Numbered from the stretch's first letter, positions 1-9,718 are shown. The stretch is DNA of 47,605 nt from an uncultured Verrucomicrobia subdivision 3 bacterium (GCA_903835255.1 CAILMI010000004.1:1-47605); one strand, 5' to 3'. Notes: generated from the sequence alone by a model not told the origin. Made by a program: numbers and translations.

Positions 1-312
1 CCCACCCGTCAAAGTCGAACTCGCCAGCGTCTGGCCATAGGTGATCGCCGTGCGGGTCGGCACTGTCTCCACCACAGTCGTCTGCTTAGCCACTGCCACG
101 CTCACCGTGTTCGTCACCGCGTTGTAATTCGCCGTGTCCGCCGGCGTGAACGTCACGCTATATACGGCGGTGCCTGCGTTAGGGGTTGTGCTTGAAAGCG
201 TCCAATCAAACGTGCCTGGCGTTGCCGCAGCGCCCCCCGTTAGAGCGGATGAAGCCAGTGTCTGGCCATAAGTAATCCCGGAAGCCGTGGGCCAAGCCGT
301 TACGGTCGGCGT
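1..312 (-). repeat. Tandem MBG/Ig-like domain repeats
   Basis: Two copies of a beta-domain beginning with a Val/Pro-rich strand followed by ITYGQTLASS and LTGG are encoded back to back. The second copy is cut by the window edge. Such repeats usually continue in series in giant bacterial surface proteins, so more copies probably lie outside. Confidence 0.6.
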
Positions 313-2145
313 GGATTTAACAATGTAACTGACGATGACCACACCTGATCCGCCGATGCCACCTGTGAATGTCGTCGTAGTTGCGCTGCCGCCGCCGCCG
401 CCGCCGCCGCCGGTATTTGCGGTGCCAGATGTGCCATTGCCATTGCTGTTGCCAGCCCCAGCGCCGCCGCTTCCAGCAGTCCCCGCCGTCGTCCCACCCG
501 CGCCGCCGCCGCCCGCATACGTCACCGCACTGCCCGTGATGCTGCTTGATGTGCCTGCGCCGCCGTTCTGGGCGCTGCCGATAGCACCCGCACCACCCCC
601 GCCACCCCCGCGAGGAACAGTGCCAGAAATTGCTCCCGCCACACCGTTGCTGCCTTGCCCAGCGGTTCCGGCACCAAACGTCCCAGCGGTAGTGTTCGCG
701 CGAACCGCTCCACCACCGCCCGACCCACCATTCCCACCCGCCTGCGCCGTCGCGCTAATTGCTGAGCCACCACCGCCGCCGCCAGTCGCAACCGCAACAG
801 CTCCAAACGAAGAGTTCGTGCCGTTACCGCCCGCCGTGGTCGAATTTCCGGCAATACCTCCACCGCCAACGGTCACCGCATAGGCCTGAACTGTCAGAGC
901 GGCTCCGCTTTGCGCCACCAGTCCACCGCCGCCCCCGCCGCCGCCGTAGTAGCTCGCCGTCCCCGCCTTGCCGCCACCCCCGCCGCCGCCCGCCACCACC
1001 AAAAGATCTGCCGACACGCTGTTTGACGGCGTAAATGACCCACTCGCCGTGAATCTATAAATCACATTATTGTCAAGCTGCGTGATCGTCGGGGAACCCG
1101 TCGCGGAGGCTGTGGCATTGGCAGCAAAGGCAGCCGAAATCGTATGGTCCGCCGTCACGTTGGTGAACGTGTAGCTCGTCTTCAACCCCACGGAAACCCC
1201 ATCCACCAGCACATCACTGACCAAGTAGCCGGCATTGGGGGTGATGGTGAACGTCTGGTTGGTGCCCTCGACAATCACGGTAGAACCCGAGGGGCTAATC
1301 GAACCGTTTGCACCTGCCGAAGCGGTGAGGGTGCGCGTAACGGGCATCAAACTAACCACGCTCATACTGTTTCTTTCTGCAACGGTTACCGTCATGGAAA
1401 CAGTTTCAGCAGAAGCCGCGGTGACGGCGTTTCTCACACCAATGCCGCCGTAATAGGCACCCGCAGCGGGGGAAGTACATGTGTTGCCGCCAAACAGGCT
1501 CGCGCTTCCTGTCCAACCACTGACAGTGCTGCCGTAGGCGGTAGCCGTCGCAGAATTCAATCCGAATGCCGCAAGGAAGATGCCCTGGTCGCCGGCGGTA
1601 AAATTTGCATTGATTGATGTCGTGGTAGACGACGTGGTTGTAGAAGCGAGGCTTACGCCGTTTCTCACACTCGTCGTTTGATCAACACCTTGATATACGG
1701 CAGCGAAGGTGACGTAGCCGTAGGTAGTAGATGCCCCCAATCCGCCCATTGAAACTACCAAGGTGTTATTAGTACCTGCGGTGATATCGGCTTCCTTCAA
1801 ATAGAAGAAATACGCAAATACTCTGTTACCGGTGGACGGGTTACTTGCCAGAAAAGTAAGCGGCTTGCCACCCCAAGTAACGGTCTTAGTTGTTGGCACT
1901 TGAGTGGAATTTTCCCCTATAGCTACCGCAATTACCAACAACCTGTTTAGGCCGGAATTGATTGTGTAGTTTGTCGAATATGTAACCGGGTCACTGGTGA
2001 GGCCGGCTACCGTAGCGACCTTCGTCCAGTCATTGCCACTGACAGGTGCAATGGCCGCCGAGGCCGCCGGAGCAACAAACACCGCCAGCAGCAGCAGTAT
2101 GATGAAGAACGGGAATGACAGTCCGAGTTTGATATTCATTTTCAT
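1..2145 (-). CDS. Large secreted glycine-rich protein, 5' part (runs off left edge)
   Basis: An uninterrupted reading frame of 715 codons runs from an ATG at 2145 to base 1 with no stop, so the gene continues outside the window. A second in-frame ATG lies at 2139. Residues 1-35 form a signal peptide (Lys, then a hydrophobic core rich in Phe, Ile and Leu, then Ala-rich). Next comes a roughly 230-residue Ser/Thr-rich beta region. After it is a segment like the bacterial repeat domains with NAGY, V..V.VDG and Y.FTNV.ADHTI signatures, at about nt 1150-1340. A long glycine-rich domain (nt 330-1020) opens with DLLVVAGGGGGG. Two MBG/Ig-like repeats containing ITYGQTLASS follow at the window edge. 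The architecture fits an exported adhesin or cell-envelope protein; no enzymatic motif is visible. Ribosome-binding signals are weak. Frame, signal peptide and domain order are seen directly; the adhesin role is inferred. Confidence 0.85.
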   Translation of the reverse strand, partial: MKMNIKLGLSFPFFIILLLLAVFVAPAASAAIAPVSGNDWTKVATVAGLTSDPVTYSTNYTINSGLNRLLVIAVAIGENSTQVPTTKTVTWGGKPLTFLASNPSTGNRVFAYFFYLKEADITAGTNNTLVVSMGGLGASTTYGYVTFAAVYQGVDQTTSVRNGVSLASTTTSSTTTSINANFTAGDQGIFLAAFGLNSATATAYGSTVSGWTGSASLFGGNTCTSPAAGAYYGGIGVRNAVTAASAETVSMTVTVAERNSMSVVSLMPVTRTLTASAGANGSISPSGSTVIVEGTNQTFTITPNAGYLVSDVLVDGVSVGLKTSYTFTNVTADHTISAAFAANATASATGSPTITQLDNNVIYRFTASGSFTPSNSVSADLLVVAGGGGGGGKAGTASYYGGGGGGGGLVAQSGAALTVQAYAVTVGGGGIAGNSTTAGGNGTNSSFGAVAVATGGGGGGSAISATAQAGGNGGSGGGGAVRANTTAGTFGAGTAGQGSNGVAGAISGTVPRGGGGGGAGAIGSAQNGGAGTSSSITGSAVTYAGGGGAGGTTAGTAGSGGAGAGNSNGNGTSGTANTGGGGGGGGSATTTTFTGGIGGSGVVIVSYIVKSTPTVTAWPTASGITYGQTLASSALTGGAAATPGTFDWTLSSTTPNAGTAVYSVTFTPADTANYNAVTNTVSVAVAKQTTVVETVPTRTAITYGQTLASSTLTGG
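388..411. repeat. GCC triplet microsatellite (8 units)
   Basis: Eight perfect GCC triplets on the plus strand encode eight consecutive glycines (GGC codons) in the minus-strand glycine-rich protein. Slippage here would change length in whole codons without breaking the frame. Confidence 0.9.
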
Positions 2146-3091
2146 CCGCAAAGATAACGGGCTTGGCCCTGTCCCAGTGTGCCCTGTCCCAATGTTGAAT
2201 GAGCCGGCATCCCATGCCAATCCCGACGCAAGCCCCCCGCCTTTTAGACCGGACACACCCTCCCCATTCCTGGAGGGACGCCCCCGCGCCCCATCGGAAA
2301 AAAATGAGAAAAAAGATATCAATTGCATCATTAAATTAATTTCCGACTCAATTAAAAGCTCTCATCATATAAATACAAAGCCGACACCCAGACGCATTCA
2401 AAATGCAAATCGGCCGCTTTCCCATGTTTCAAAAGGAACGAGATTGTCCCACACTAGTACATTTTTGTCCAATCCAAACCATCCCTTAAAAAGGACAACC
2501 CCATCGAGTTCCGCTGAAAAAGCGCACCTAAAACTATCATAACTCGTTTACTATCAGTCATTATAGTTATAAAACCGCCGTGCAATCCACCCCGGCCCCA
2601 GCTGGACCAATCCCTCGACGCAACCCACTCAATTTAAGTTATCTGCCTTGAACAAAGCAGATTACATGCCACGGACTGCTGCAAGGGTTAGCGAGTCCAT
2701 TTCCCGCACTTCATACCCGCTCTATAAATAATACAAGATGCTTTACAATAACGACTTAACAAATAAAAAGTCCCCGCCTGACCGTCATCGCACCCTTGAT
2801 CCTGTTTGCAATCGACATCCCTCTGATTAAAAATCAACAGCTCAGTTTGCCTGGAGGAGATCCGGGATTGCCTTGTCATAATTGCATTCCGTCGCCTGGC
2901 GCTGCGCTCGGCGAACGGGACGGCGCAGCGCGCCATCCTTACCCTAATTGGGAATTGGGATTTAATAGAACAGGGCAAATTCGCGCTCCCTGATTTTTTT
3001 CAATGGGACAAATTAGATAAGAAGCGGCAAGGAGAAACCAGGAAAGGCGCTGTCGGTATCGTCCCCTCCCGCGGGAAGGCGCGGCCCAGCG
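2146..3091. other. Intergenic stretch without a convincing gene
   Basis: About 950 bases separate the start of the glycine-rich gene from the stop of the efflux channel gene. The part at 2300-2800 is clearly more AT-rich than its surroundings and probably holds the promoter of the secreted protein, but I could not pick a convincing -35/-10 pair. Short open frames here (for example 2688-2978 minus and 2796-2993 plus) have no recognisable protein features. No tRNA-like fold or strong terminator was seen. Confidence 0.5.
2166..2195. repeat. 15-bp tandem direct repeat upstream of secreted-protein start
   Basis: Two adjacent 15-bp units (2166-2180 and 2181-2195) match at 14 of 15 positions, each containing GCCCTGTCCCA. 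They sit about 20 bp upstream of the ATG at 2145, in the leader or core promoter of the minus-strand gene. This placement would suit a repeated binding site, but nothing in the sequence identifies a binding protein. Confidence 0.6.
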
Positions 3092-4519
3092 TCAGGGGTG
3101 CAACGAACCCTTTGCTGGTTCCTGCCATCCGCCGCCGAGCGCTTTATAGAGTTGGATCACGGCCAGCCACTCGCCCACCTGCGCCTGGACCTGCGCGCGC
3201 TGGGTGGGATAAAGATCCTGCTGGGCCTGCAACACCTCAAAGTAGCTGGATTTTCCATTCAAATAGCGCTGCGTGGCCAGGTCCACCGAAGAGGCGAGCG
3301 CCACCGCTGCCTGGCCGGTATGAACGCGGACCTCGGCCACCTTCTGACGGGCCAGGAGCGCGTCGGAAACTTCCGCCATCGCCCGCAGCACGCTCTGGCG
3401 ATAAGCCGCGCGCGCCTCCTCCGCCTTCGCCCGCGCCGCGCGGTAGCCGGCGCGCAGACGGCCGCCCTGGAACACTGGACCGGACAGCGTGCCGCCCACA
3501 TCCCACAGGTTGCCGGCCCCTCCGGTGAAGGACGACAGCTCGGGGCTGGCGCGCCCGAGAAAGGTGGTGAGCCCGATTTGCGGAAAGAAATTTGCCACGC
3601 TCACGCCCACGTTTGCCGTGGCGGCCATCAGCTGCTGCTCGGCAGACATCACGTCGGGCCGGCGCCGCAGGAGATCGCTCGGCAGACCGGCGGGCACTTC
3701 CGGCGACAGGGCTGGCTGGTCAAGAAGCGATCGGCGCGCCACGGGCCCCGGAGCGCGGCCCAGCAGCAGGTTAAACTGGTTCTCCGTCTGCCCGATCTGG
3801 AGTTCCAACTGGGGAACTAGGGCGGTGGCGTTGGCCAGCGCGGCGGAGGCGCGGTCCGTCTCCAGCTTGGACGCCACACCATTGATCAAGCGATCGTTGA
3901 AGATGCGGTAGCTGCCGGCGTAGTCATTGGTGGCGGCGCGGACAATTTCCATTTCCTGATCCAGCTCCAGCAATTGGAAATAGGTGGAGGCAACCGCACT
4001 GACCAGCGTGAGGGTCACGCCGCGACGGGCGGAGTCTGTGGCAAGATACTGGGCGCGGGCGGCTTCGCTCGACCGACGGATCCGACCCCAGAGATCCACT
4101 TCCCAGGCGGCGCCCAGGGTGAGTTGCGCCGAGCTGGCCGTGGAGCTGCCCAGCGACGGCGCCGGGGCGTTGTAGAGGGCATTGCCGCCATGGCCGACGT
4201 CGCCGCCATAGCCGATCTGTGGAAAAAAGGCCGCGTTTGCCGCCACCGCTTGATTGCGCGCCTGCTCCACCCGCGCCACGGCTTGCTGAAGATCGTAGTT
4301 GTTCGTCAGAGCGGTGCCGATCCACCCCTGCAAAACCGGATCTTGGAACACCTGCCACCACGGCAAATCCCCCAGGGACGCCGCCGGAGAACTCTGCGCA
4401 AAGCGGAAGTTATCCGTATGCGCAACGGCGGGGCGATGATAATTCGGGCCCACCGCGCAGCCGCCCCAAAAGACCGCGCCGGCAGCCAGAATCAGATGAG
4501 AAAGGGACTTTATTTTCAT
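3092..4519 (-). CDS. RND efflux outer-membrane channel lipoprotein (NodT/OprM family)
   Basis: This 475-residue protein is the outer-membrane exit duct of a tripartite RND efflux pump. The N-terminus is a lipoprotein signal peptide with the lipobox ending GGC (Cys21), followed by VGPNYHRP, the hallmark start of NodT-family channels. Two outer-membrane efflux repeats follow, each with the long helical hairpins that build the periplasmic tunnel; the typical LGRAPG and GLPSDLLRRRPD blocks are present in the middle. Length is normal for the family. The gene starts 13 bp after the stop of the pump gene and is the last of three genes on the same strand (adaptor, pump, channel). Substrates cannot be deduced. 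Confidence 0.93.
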   Translation of the reverse strand: MKIKSLSHLILAAGAVFWGGCAVGPNYHRPAVAHTDNFRFAQSSPAASLGDLPWWQVFQDPVLQGWIGTALTNNYDLQQAVARVEQARNQAVAANAAFFPQIGYGGDVGHGGNALYNAPAPSLGSSTASSAQLTLGAAWEVDLWGRIRRSSEAARAQYLATDSARRGVTLTLVSAVASTYFQLLELDQEMEIVRAATNDYAGSYRIFNDRLINGVASKLETDRASAALANATALVPQLELQIGQTENQFNLLLGRAPGPVARRSLLDQPALSPEVPAGLPSDLLRRRPDVMSAEQQLMAATANVGVSVANFFPQIGLTTFLGRASPELSSFTGGAGNLWDVGGTLSGPVFQGGRLRAGYRAARAKAEEARAAYRQSVLRAMAEVSDALLARQKVAEVRVHTGQAAVALASSVDLATQRYLNGKSSYFEVLQAQQDLYPTQRAQVQAQVGEWLAVIQLYKALGGGWQEPAKGSLHP

Positions 4520-4532
4520 ACCAGTCTGGGTT

Positions 4533-7500
4533 TCAGGGCTGTTCCGGTGAGTGCCCTGCTCTGTCAGGGGAATGGGGCGCAGCGTGGGCCGACTGTTTTC
4601 CGGCGCCCCATTTGCCGATGAGATAAAAAATAACCGGGATCAGAAAGATGGCGAGGAAGCTGGCTGCCAGCATGCCGCCGATGACGGTGAAGCCCATGAC
4701 TTGGCGGGAGAGAGCCCCGGCGCCGCTGGCTTTGGCCAGAGGCACGCATCCGAGGATGAACGCGAAGCTGGTCATCAGAATCGGACGCAGGCGCAGGCGC
4801 GCGCCTTCAAGGGCGGCCTCCTGGAGCGACTGACCCCGCTCATACCCCATCTTGGCAAACTCGACGATGAGGATGGCGTTCTTGGCCGACAACCCGATGA
4901 GCATGACCAGTCCGATCTGGGCATAAACGTTGTTCTCATAATGCCCGACCATCATGCCCGCGAACGCCCCAAACACAGCCACCGGGGTGCCCAGCAGCAC
5001 GCTGAACGGGAGGCTCCAGCTTTCGTACTGGGCGGCGAGGATGAGGAACACGCACACCAGAGAAAAACCGAAGATGACCATCGGGGAAACGCCTTGCTGC
5101 GCTTTTTTCTCCTGATAGCTCATGCCCATATAATCAAATCCCATGCCCGCCGGCATGGTCTCCGCAAAGACCTCCTCCAGCGCTTTCATGGCCTGGGCCG
5201 AGCTGTAGCCGGGGCGTGCAGAAGCGTTGATCTGGGCGCTGTCGTAAAGGTTGTAACGCATGGTGAACTCGGGCCCCTGCGTCTCCTTGATCTGGGTCAC
5301 CGCCGCCAGAGGCACCGGATTGCTGGACTGATTCAGCACGTAAAACTGGCCGAGGTTCTGGGCTTCCGTGCGGTAGTCGCCTTCGGCTTGCACATAGACC
5401 TGCCATTGGCGGCCGAAGCGGTTGAAGTAGTTCACAAAGGCCCCGCCCATGAAGCATTGCATCGTCTGATACACGTCCTGAAGCCGGACGCCCTGCTGGA
5501 GAACCTGGTCGCGATCCACATTCACCTGCACCTGCGGGACGGAGGGGAGCGCGGTGGTGAACACGCCCGCCAGCTCCGGCCGTTTTTTTGCCGCCGCAAT
5601 AAAGGTTTGCAGGTTGGCGGCGAGGAAGTTGCCGCCCTGCCCTGTGCGGTCTTCGAGAATGAAGGTGACGCCGCCGGAGGCGCCGACCCCGGGGATGGCG
5701 GGCGGGGAAAAGGCGAATCCCATGGCGCCGGGAACGCGGCTCAGCTTGGCGTTCAGGTGGGCCATGATCGCCCGATAGTGTTCCTCCGGTTTCTGGCGGA
5801 GAGCCCAATCCTCCAGCGTGATGAAGAAGAATCCGCTGTAGGTGTTCTGCACGCCGCTCAGCATGCTGTAGCCGACCACTGTGGAATAATACTTGATGCC
5901 CGGCGTGGCCTGAAGAATCTCCTCCGCCTCGCGCATCACCTCGCTGGTCCGCTGTGCGGAGGAGGCGTTGGGCAGCTGCACACCGGCGAAGATATAGCCC
6001 TGATCCTCATCCGGTAAAAACCCGGAACGGGTGGATCCGCCCAGCACCCCGGCCAGCACCGCGAACCCGGCCAGCAGCAGAAGGGCCACGGAACTTTTCC
6101 GGATCAGCAGACGGCACACGCCCACATACCCGTCCGTGGCGCGGCCAAACCAGCGATTAAACCCGTCGTAAAAAGCCTGCAGCGGCCCGGTCCCGCGCTT
6201 TTTGGGCCTCAGCAGAAGGGCTGCTAGCGCCGGCGACAGCGTGAGCGCATTGAACGCGGAAATGGCCACCGATACCGACACCGTCACCGCAAACTGCTGG
6301 TACAGGCGGCCGGTGATTCCGGGGATGAACGCCGTCGGCAAAAATACGGCCGTGAGTATGATGGCGATGGCCAGAACGGGTCCGGCCACCTCCGACATGG
6401 CCTTGAGCGCGGCTTCCTTGGGCGACAGGCCTTTTTCAATGTGATGTTCCACCGCCTCGACCACCACGATGGCGTCGTCCACCACCAAGCCGATGGCGAG
6501 GACCAGTCCGAACAGCGAGAGGGTGTTGATGGAAAAGCCGAAAAGCGGAAACAGGGCGAAGGTGGCCACCAAGGACACGGGCACGGCCAGCAGCGGAATG
6601 AGTGTGGCGCGCCAGCCCTGCAGGAAAATAAAGACGACCAGGATGACCAGCACAATGGCCTCAAAGAGGGTGTGTATGATTTCCTTCATGCCCTCCGTCA
6701 CGGCCAGGGTCGTGTCCAAGGCGACCACGTAATCCAGATCCGGCGGAAAGCTCTCTTTGAGCTGGGCCATTATTTTTTTTGCGCCGTTGGCCGCTTCCAC
6801 CGCGTTGGAATCCGGCAGCTGATAGAGGGCCACCAGGGCGGAGGGCTTGCCGTTCAGACGGGCCTTCATGTTGTAGTTCTGGGCGCCGAGCTCCACGCGG
6901 GCCACGTCCTTCACCCTCAGCACCGCGCCGCCGGGCGCCGCGCGCAGGACGATCTCCTCAAACTGCGCCTCGGTCTCCAGCCGGCCCTGTGCCCGCACGG
7001 CATAGGTGTTTTGCTGGCCCTGAGGGATGGGTTCGCCGCCGATCTGGCCGGCCGGGTTCACGGTGTTTTGAGCCTGGATGGCGTTAATGATCTCGGGCAC
7101 GGTCACGCCCATCTGGGCCAGCCGGTCCGGCCGCACCCACAGCCGCATGGCATAATTGCCGGCACCGAACACCGACACGCTGGCGATTCCCGGCACCCGC
7201 GTCATAAGATCGTTGATATTAATGACGGCGTAGTTGGCCAGAAAGACGCCATCGTAGGTGTTGTTCGGCGAAAAAAGCGCGAACATGATCAGCGGCGCCG
7301 CGGTGGATTTCTGCACCGTCACCCCCTGGCTGGTGACTGCGGCCGGCAGTTGCGAGGCGGCCTGGCTCTGCCGCATCTGCGCCAGAATCTGATCGGTGTT
7401 GGGATCGGTCTTGATGTTGAAATCCACTATCAGCTTGGTCGTGCCGTTATTGGCGTTCAGGGAATACATGTATTCCATGTTGTCCACCCCGGACATCTGC

Positions 7501-7700
7501 TGCTCAATGGGCGTGGCCACCGACTGCTGCATGGTGATGGCATCGGCGCCCGGGTAGGTGGCGTTTATCTGGATCTGCGGATCGGCGATATTGGGGAACT
7601 GGGCGATGGGCAGGCCGGAGAGGGCCACCAGGCCGAGGATCACCATCAAGATGGAGATCACCATCGCAACGATCGGACGATTAATGAAGAATTTTGACAT
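4533..7700 (-). CDS. RND multidrug efflux pump, HAE1 family (AcrB/MexB-like)
   Basis: This 1055-residue inner-membrane proton/drug antiporter has the full family layout: an N-terminal membrane helix starting FFINRPIVAMV, a large periplasmic porter loop, a central block of helices, a second porter loop and six C-terminal helices. The proton-relay aspartates are present as the DD pair at residues 408-409 within GLVVDDAIVVVEAV. The matching lysine appears in GLSAKNAILIVEFA near residue 945. The length is typical (AcrB is about 1049 residues). It lies 29 bp downstream of the adaptor stop and 13 bp upstream of the channel start, so the three are surely co-transcribed. No local TetR- or MarR-type repressor gene is visible. 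Confidence 0.97.
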   Translation of the reverse strand: MSKFFINRPIVAMVISILMVILGLVALSGLPIAQFPNIADPQIQINATYPGADAITMQQSVATPIEQQMSGVDNMEYMYSLNANNGTTKLIVDFNIKTDPNTDQILAQMRQSQAASQLPAAVTSQGVTVQKSTAAPLIMFALFSPNNTYDGVFLANYAVININDLMTRVPGIASVSVFGAGNYAMRLWVRPDRLAQMGVTVPEIINAIQAQNTVNPAGQIGGEPIPQGQQNTYAVRAQGRLETEAQFEEIVLRAAPGGAVLRVKDVARVELGAQNYNMKARLNGKPSALVALYQLPDSNAVEAANGAKKIMAQLKESFPPDLDYVVALDTTLAVTEGMKEIIHTLFEAIVLVILVVFIFLQGWRATLIPLLAVPVSLVATFALFPLFGFSINTLSLFGLVLAIGLVVDDAIVVVEAVEHHIEKGLSPKEAALKAMSEVAGPVLAIAIILTAVFLPTAFIPGITGRLYQQFAVTVSVSVAISAFNALTLSPALAALLLRPKKRGTGPLQAFYDGFNRWFGRATDGYVGVCRLLIRKSSVALLLLAGFAVLAGVLGGSTRSGFLPDEDQGYIFAGVQLPNASSAQRTSEVMREAEEILQATPGIKYYSTVVGYSMLSGVQNTYSGFFFITLEDWALRQKPEEHYRAIMAHLNAKLSRVPGAMGFAFSPPAIPGVGASGGVTFILEDRTGQGGNFLAANLQTFIAAAKKRPELAGVFTTALPSVPQVQVNVDRDQVLQQGVRLQDVYQTMQCFMGGAFVNYFNRFGRQWQVYVQAEGDYRTEAQNLGQFYVLNQSSNPVPLAAVTQIKETQGPEFTMRYNLYDSAQINASARPGYSSAQAMKALEEVFAETMPAGMGFDYMGMSYQEKKAQQGVSPMVIFGFSLVCVFLILAAQYESWSLPFSVLLGTPVAVFGAFAGMMVGHYENNVYAQIGLVMLIGLSAKNAILIVEFAKMGYERGQSLQEAALEGARLRLRPILMTSFAFILGCVPLAKASGAGALSRQVMGFTVIGGMLAASFLAIFLIPVIFYLIGKWGAGKQSAHAAPHSPDRAGHSPEQP

Positions 7701-7729
7701 GCGTCAGAGGGTGAGGCGGAAGCAACCCG

Positions 7730-8866
7730 TCAGGGGTGAGCACCGGATGCGGCGGCCGGCTTTTCCCCCAGCGGCGTAGGATGAACCACCGACCCGTCCC
7801 GCACTTTCTGCACGCCCTCAGCCACCACCCGTTCCCCGGCTTGGATCTTGCCTTGCACGACCCATTGCGTCCCCACTCTCTCCCCCGTTACCACCGGCCG
7901 GAGACTCACCTTGTTGTCATCGCCCACGACAGCGATGAGGGCATGTCCCTGCATATCCATCACAGCCGACTGCGGCACAAGCAGGGAGTCTTTGAGCGTG
8001 TTTAGCAGCGCGCGCACGCGAATGAACATTCCCGGCGACAGCAATCCCTGCGGGTTTTCAAATTCTCCCACCACCCGGACGGTGCCGGTCTTCACATCCA
8101 CCTGATTGTTCGCGAAACGCACCCGGCCTTTGAGCGGATAGACCGCGCCCGAGGCCAGCGTCAATTCCAGTTCCGGCCCCTGATAATCACTCCCGGAGCC
8201 CCGTATTTTCTGCCCCGCCGCCAGCATTTGCTCCTGAATCTCGGTCATCAATTGCTGTGACACGGAAAAATAGGCTCGGATGGGGTGAATCTTCACCACG
8301 GTGGTCAACGCCCCGGATCCGGGCCCGATCAGGTCGCCCACCTGCGCCTGCGCCAGGCCGGCCACGCCATCCACCGGGGAAAGTATTTTACAGAACTGAA
8401 AATTGAGACGCGCGGCATCGGCGGCGGCTTGATTCTCCAGATTCGCCTGGATGGCGTCGTCGAGTTCCTGCTGGCTGATGGCCTGCGTCTTGGCCAGCGG
8501 CGTGTACCGCTTCACGTCGAGCTCGGATTTCCCCAGCTTGGCCAGCGCCTGATCCAGCGCGGCTTTGTAGGTGCGGTCGTCCAACTGGAACAGCACCTGC
8601 CCATTAGTTACCAGCCCTCCCTCCTCATAGTCCCGGCTCATCAGATACCCGCTCACCTGGGCCGAAATCGTCGCATTGACCTCGCCCTCCAGCGTGCCCA
8701 CCCAGTCGCGGTAGATCGGCACATCCCGCTGTTCCACAGCCACCACCCGCACGTCGGGCGGCAGGGCTTCGGGTAATACGGGTTTCTTGCAGCCGATCCC
8801 AGTGACGACCAGTCCCGTCAGAAGCAAAACCGGCCAGCCCATTTTATGAATATATCCACGAGTCAT
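7730..8866 (-). CDS. RND efflux periplasmic adaptor (AcrA/MexA-like lipoprotein)
   Basis: This membrane-fusion protein links the RND pump to the outer-membrane channel. The frame is open upstream to 8923, but I choose the ATG at 8866 (378 residues). It gives a clean lipoprotein signal peptide with the lipobox ending TGIGC and is preceded by a GGATG-like ribosome-binding stretch. The mature protein shows the lipoyl half-motif ISAQVSGYL, an alpha-helical hairpin (about residues 85-145), the second lipoyl half around ILSPVDGVAG, then the beta-barrel and membrane-proximal domains. It is the first gene of the efflux operon, 99 bp downstream of pgl, a gap large enough for its own promoter. Confidence 0.93.
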   Translation of the reverse strand: MTRGYIHKMGWPVLLLTGLVVTGIGCKKPVLPEALPPDVRVVAVEQRDVPIYRDWVGTLEGEVNATISAQVSGYLMSRDYEEGGLVTNGQVLFQLDDRTYKAALDQALAKLGKSELDVKRYTPLAKTQAISQQELDDAIQANLENQAAADAARLNFQFCKILSPVDGVAGLAQAQVGDLIGPGSGALTTVVKIHPIRAYFSVSQQLMTEIQEQMLAAGQKIRGSGSDYQGPELELTLASGAVYPLKGRVRFANNQVDVKTGTVRVVGEFENPQGLLSPGMFIRVRALLNTLKDSLLVPQSAVMDMQGHALIAVVGDDNKVSLRPVVTGERVGTQWVVQGKIQAGERVVAEGVQKVRDGSVVHPTPLGEKPAAASGAHP

Positions 8867-8965
8867 GTCATCCGTATCTTGTTTTGGAAGCGCCCTTGGG
8901 GCAAGAAGTATCCTTGCAACCACAGCGAGGCGAATGCCGGTTTCATCCCCTGCCCCCTTCTTGGC

Positions 8966-9664
8966 TTAGCGGACTTCGGAATGTCCGACGGCGGCGCGAT
9001 CGGCTAAAATCAGGGCGCTGGAGCAACGGATTCGACCGGCGGGAATCGACGGGTCGCCGCTGCGCAGGCGCGCCAGCATCCCGGCTTTTTCAGCGCCGGT
9101 CACCACCCAGAGCACCCGCCGCGACCGGTTCAGCAGCGGATAGGTAAGCGTCATGCGCCGCCGGTTCTGATAGAGCCCGGTCAATCCCACATCCGCATCC
9201 GCCACTTCCAGGACCGGATCCCCCGGAATGAGCGACGCCGTATGGCCATCCGCACCGAGTCCAAGGTGGACGAGGTCCAGCTCCGCCGGCGAACCCGCCA
9301 GCTCGCGGAGCTGGGCCGCATAGCTTGCGGCGGCCGCAACCAGATCTTTTTCCTCCACCGGCATGGGGCAAATCTGTTCAGGCCGCAATGGCGCGTGCGA
9401 CAACAGGCTGTCGCGCAGTTGCGTGAGGTTTCGGTCCGGGTCCCCCGCAGGCGCGATGCGCTCGTCCACCTGCACGACGAACACCCCCGCCCACGGCACC
9501 TCTTCCCCCGCCAGCGCGCGCAGCATCTGCCAGGGCGTGCGCCCGCCGCTGACGGCTAGAATAAAACGTCCGCGCGCCATCACCGCCGCCCGGGCCTCCG
9601 CGGCGATGATTTGGGCGGCCGCCCGGGCCACGGCCTCCGCGTCGGCCAGAATGTTAATTTCCAT
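8966..9664 (-). CDS. pgl: 6-phosphogluconolactonase
   Basis: This enzyme hydrolyses 6-phospho-D-glucono-1,5-lactone to 6-phosphogluconate in the cytosolic oxidative pentose-phosphate pathway. The 232-residue protein matches the DevB/Pgl type of the glucosamine-6-phosphate isomerase superfamily: LAVSGGRTPWQML near the N-terminus binds phosphate, VVQVDERIAP follows, and the LGLGADGHTASLIPG block carries the catalytic His. Length is normal. It lies 54 bp downstream of pgi in the same orientation, so the two sugar-phosphate genes probably form one unit. Glucose-6-phosphate dehydrogenase is not in the window. Confidence 0.95.
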   Translation of the reverse strand: MEINILADAEAVARAAAQIIAAEARAAVMARGRFILAVSGGRTPWQMLRALAGEEVPWAGVFVVQVDERIAPAGDPDRNLTQLRDSLLSHAPLRPEQICPMPVEEKDLVAAAASYAAQLRELAGSPAELDLVHLGLGADGHTASLIPGDPVLEVADADVGLTGLYQNRRRMTLTYPLLNRSRRVLWVVTGAEKAGMLARLRSGDPSIPAGRIRCSSALILADRAAVGHSEVR

Positions 9665-9718
9665 ACGATTTTTATTTTAATGGGGAGTGATCCCGTCCGC
9701 AACGCGTGGGGCTCAGGT

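Noticed and set aside
335-883. Plus-strand proline-rich open frame
   Set aside because: It is the complement of the glycine-rich minus-strand gene; GGC/GGT codons read as proline on the other strand. It has no start context or domain.
2796-2993. 65-codon frame in the left intergenic region
   Set aside because: No ribosome-binding site, no signal peptide and random-looking composition.
4551-6017. 488-codon plus-strand frame within the efflux pump gene
   Set aside because: Antisense shadow of a GC-rich RND gene; His/Arg-rich composition and no recognisable motif.
6441-7697. 418-codon plus-strand frame opposite the pump N-terminus
   Set aside because: Antisense shadow; ends at the mirror of the pump start and is rich in His, Gly and Asp without any domain.
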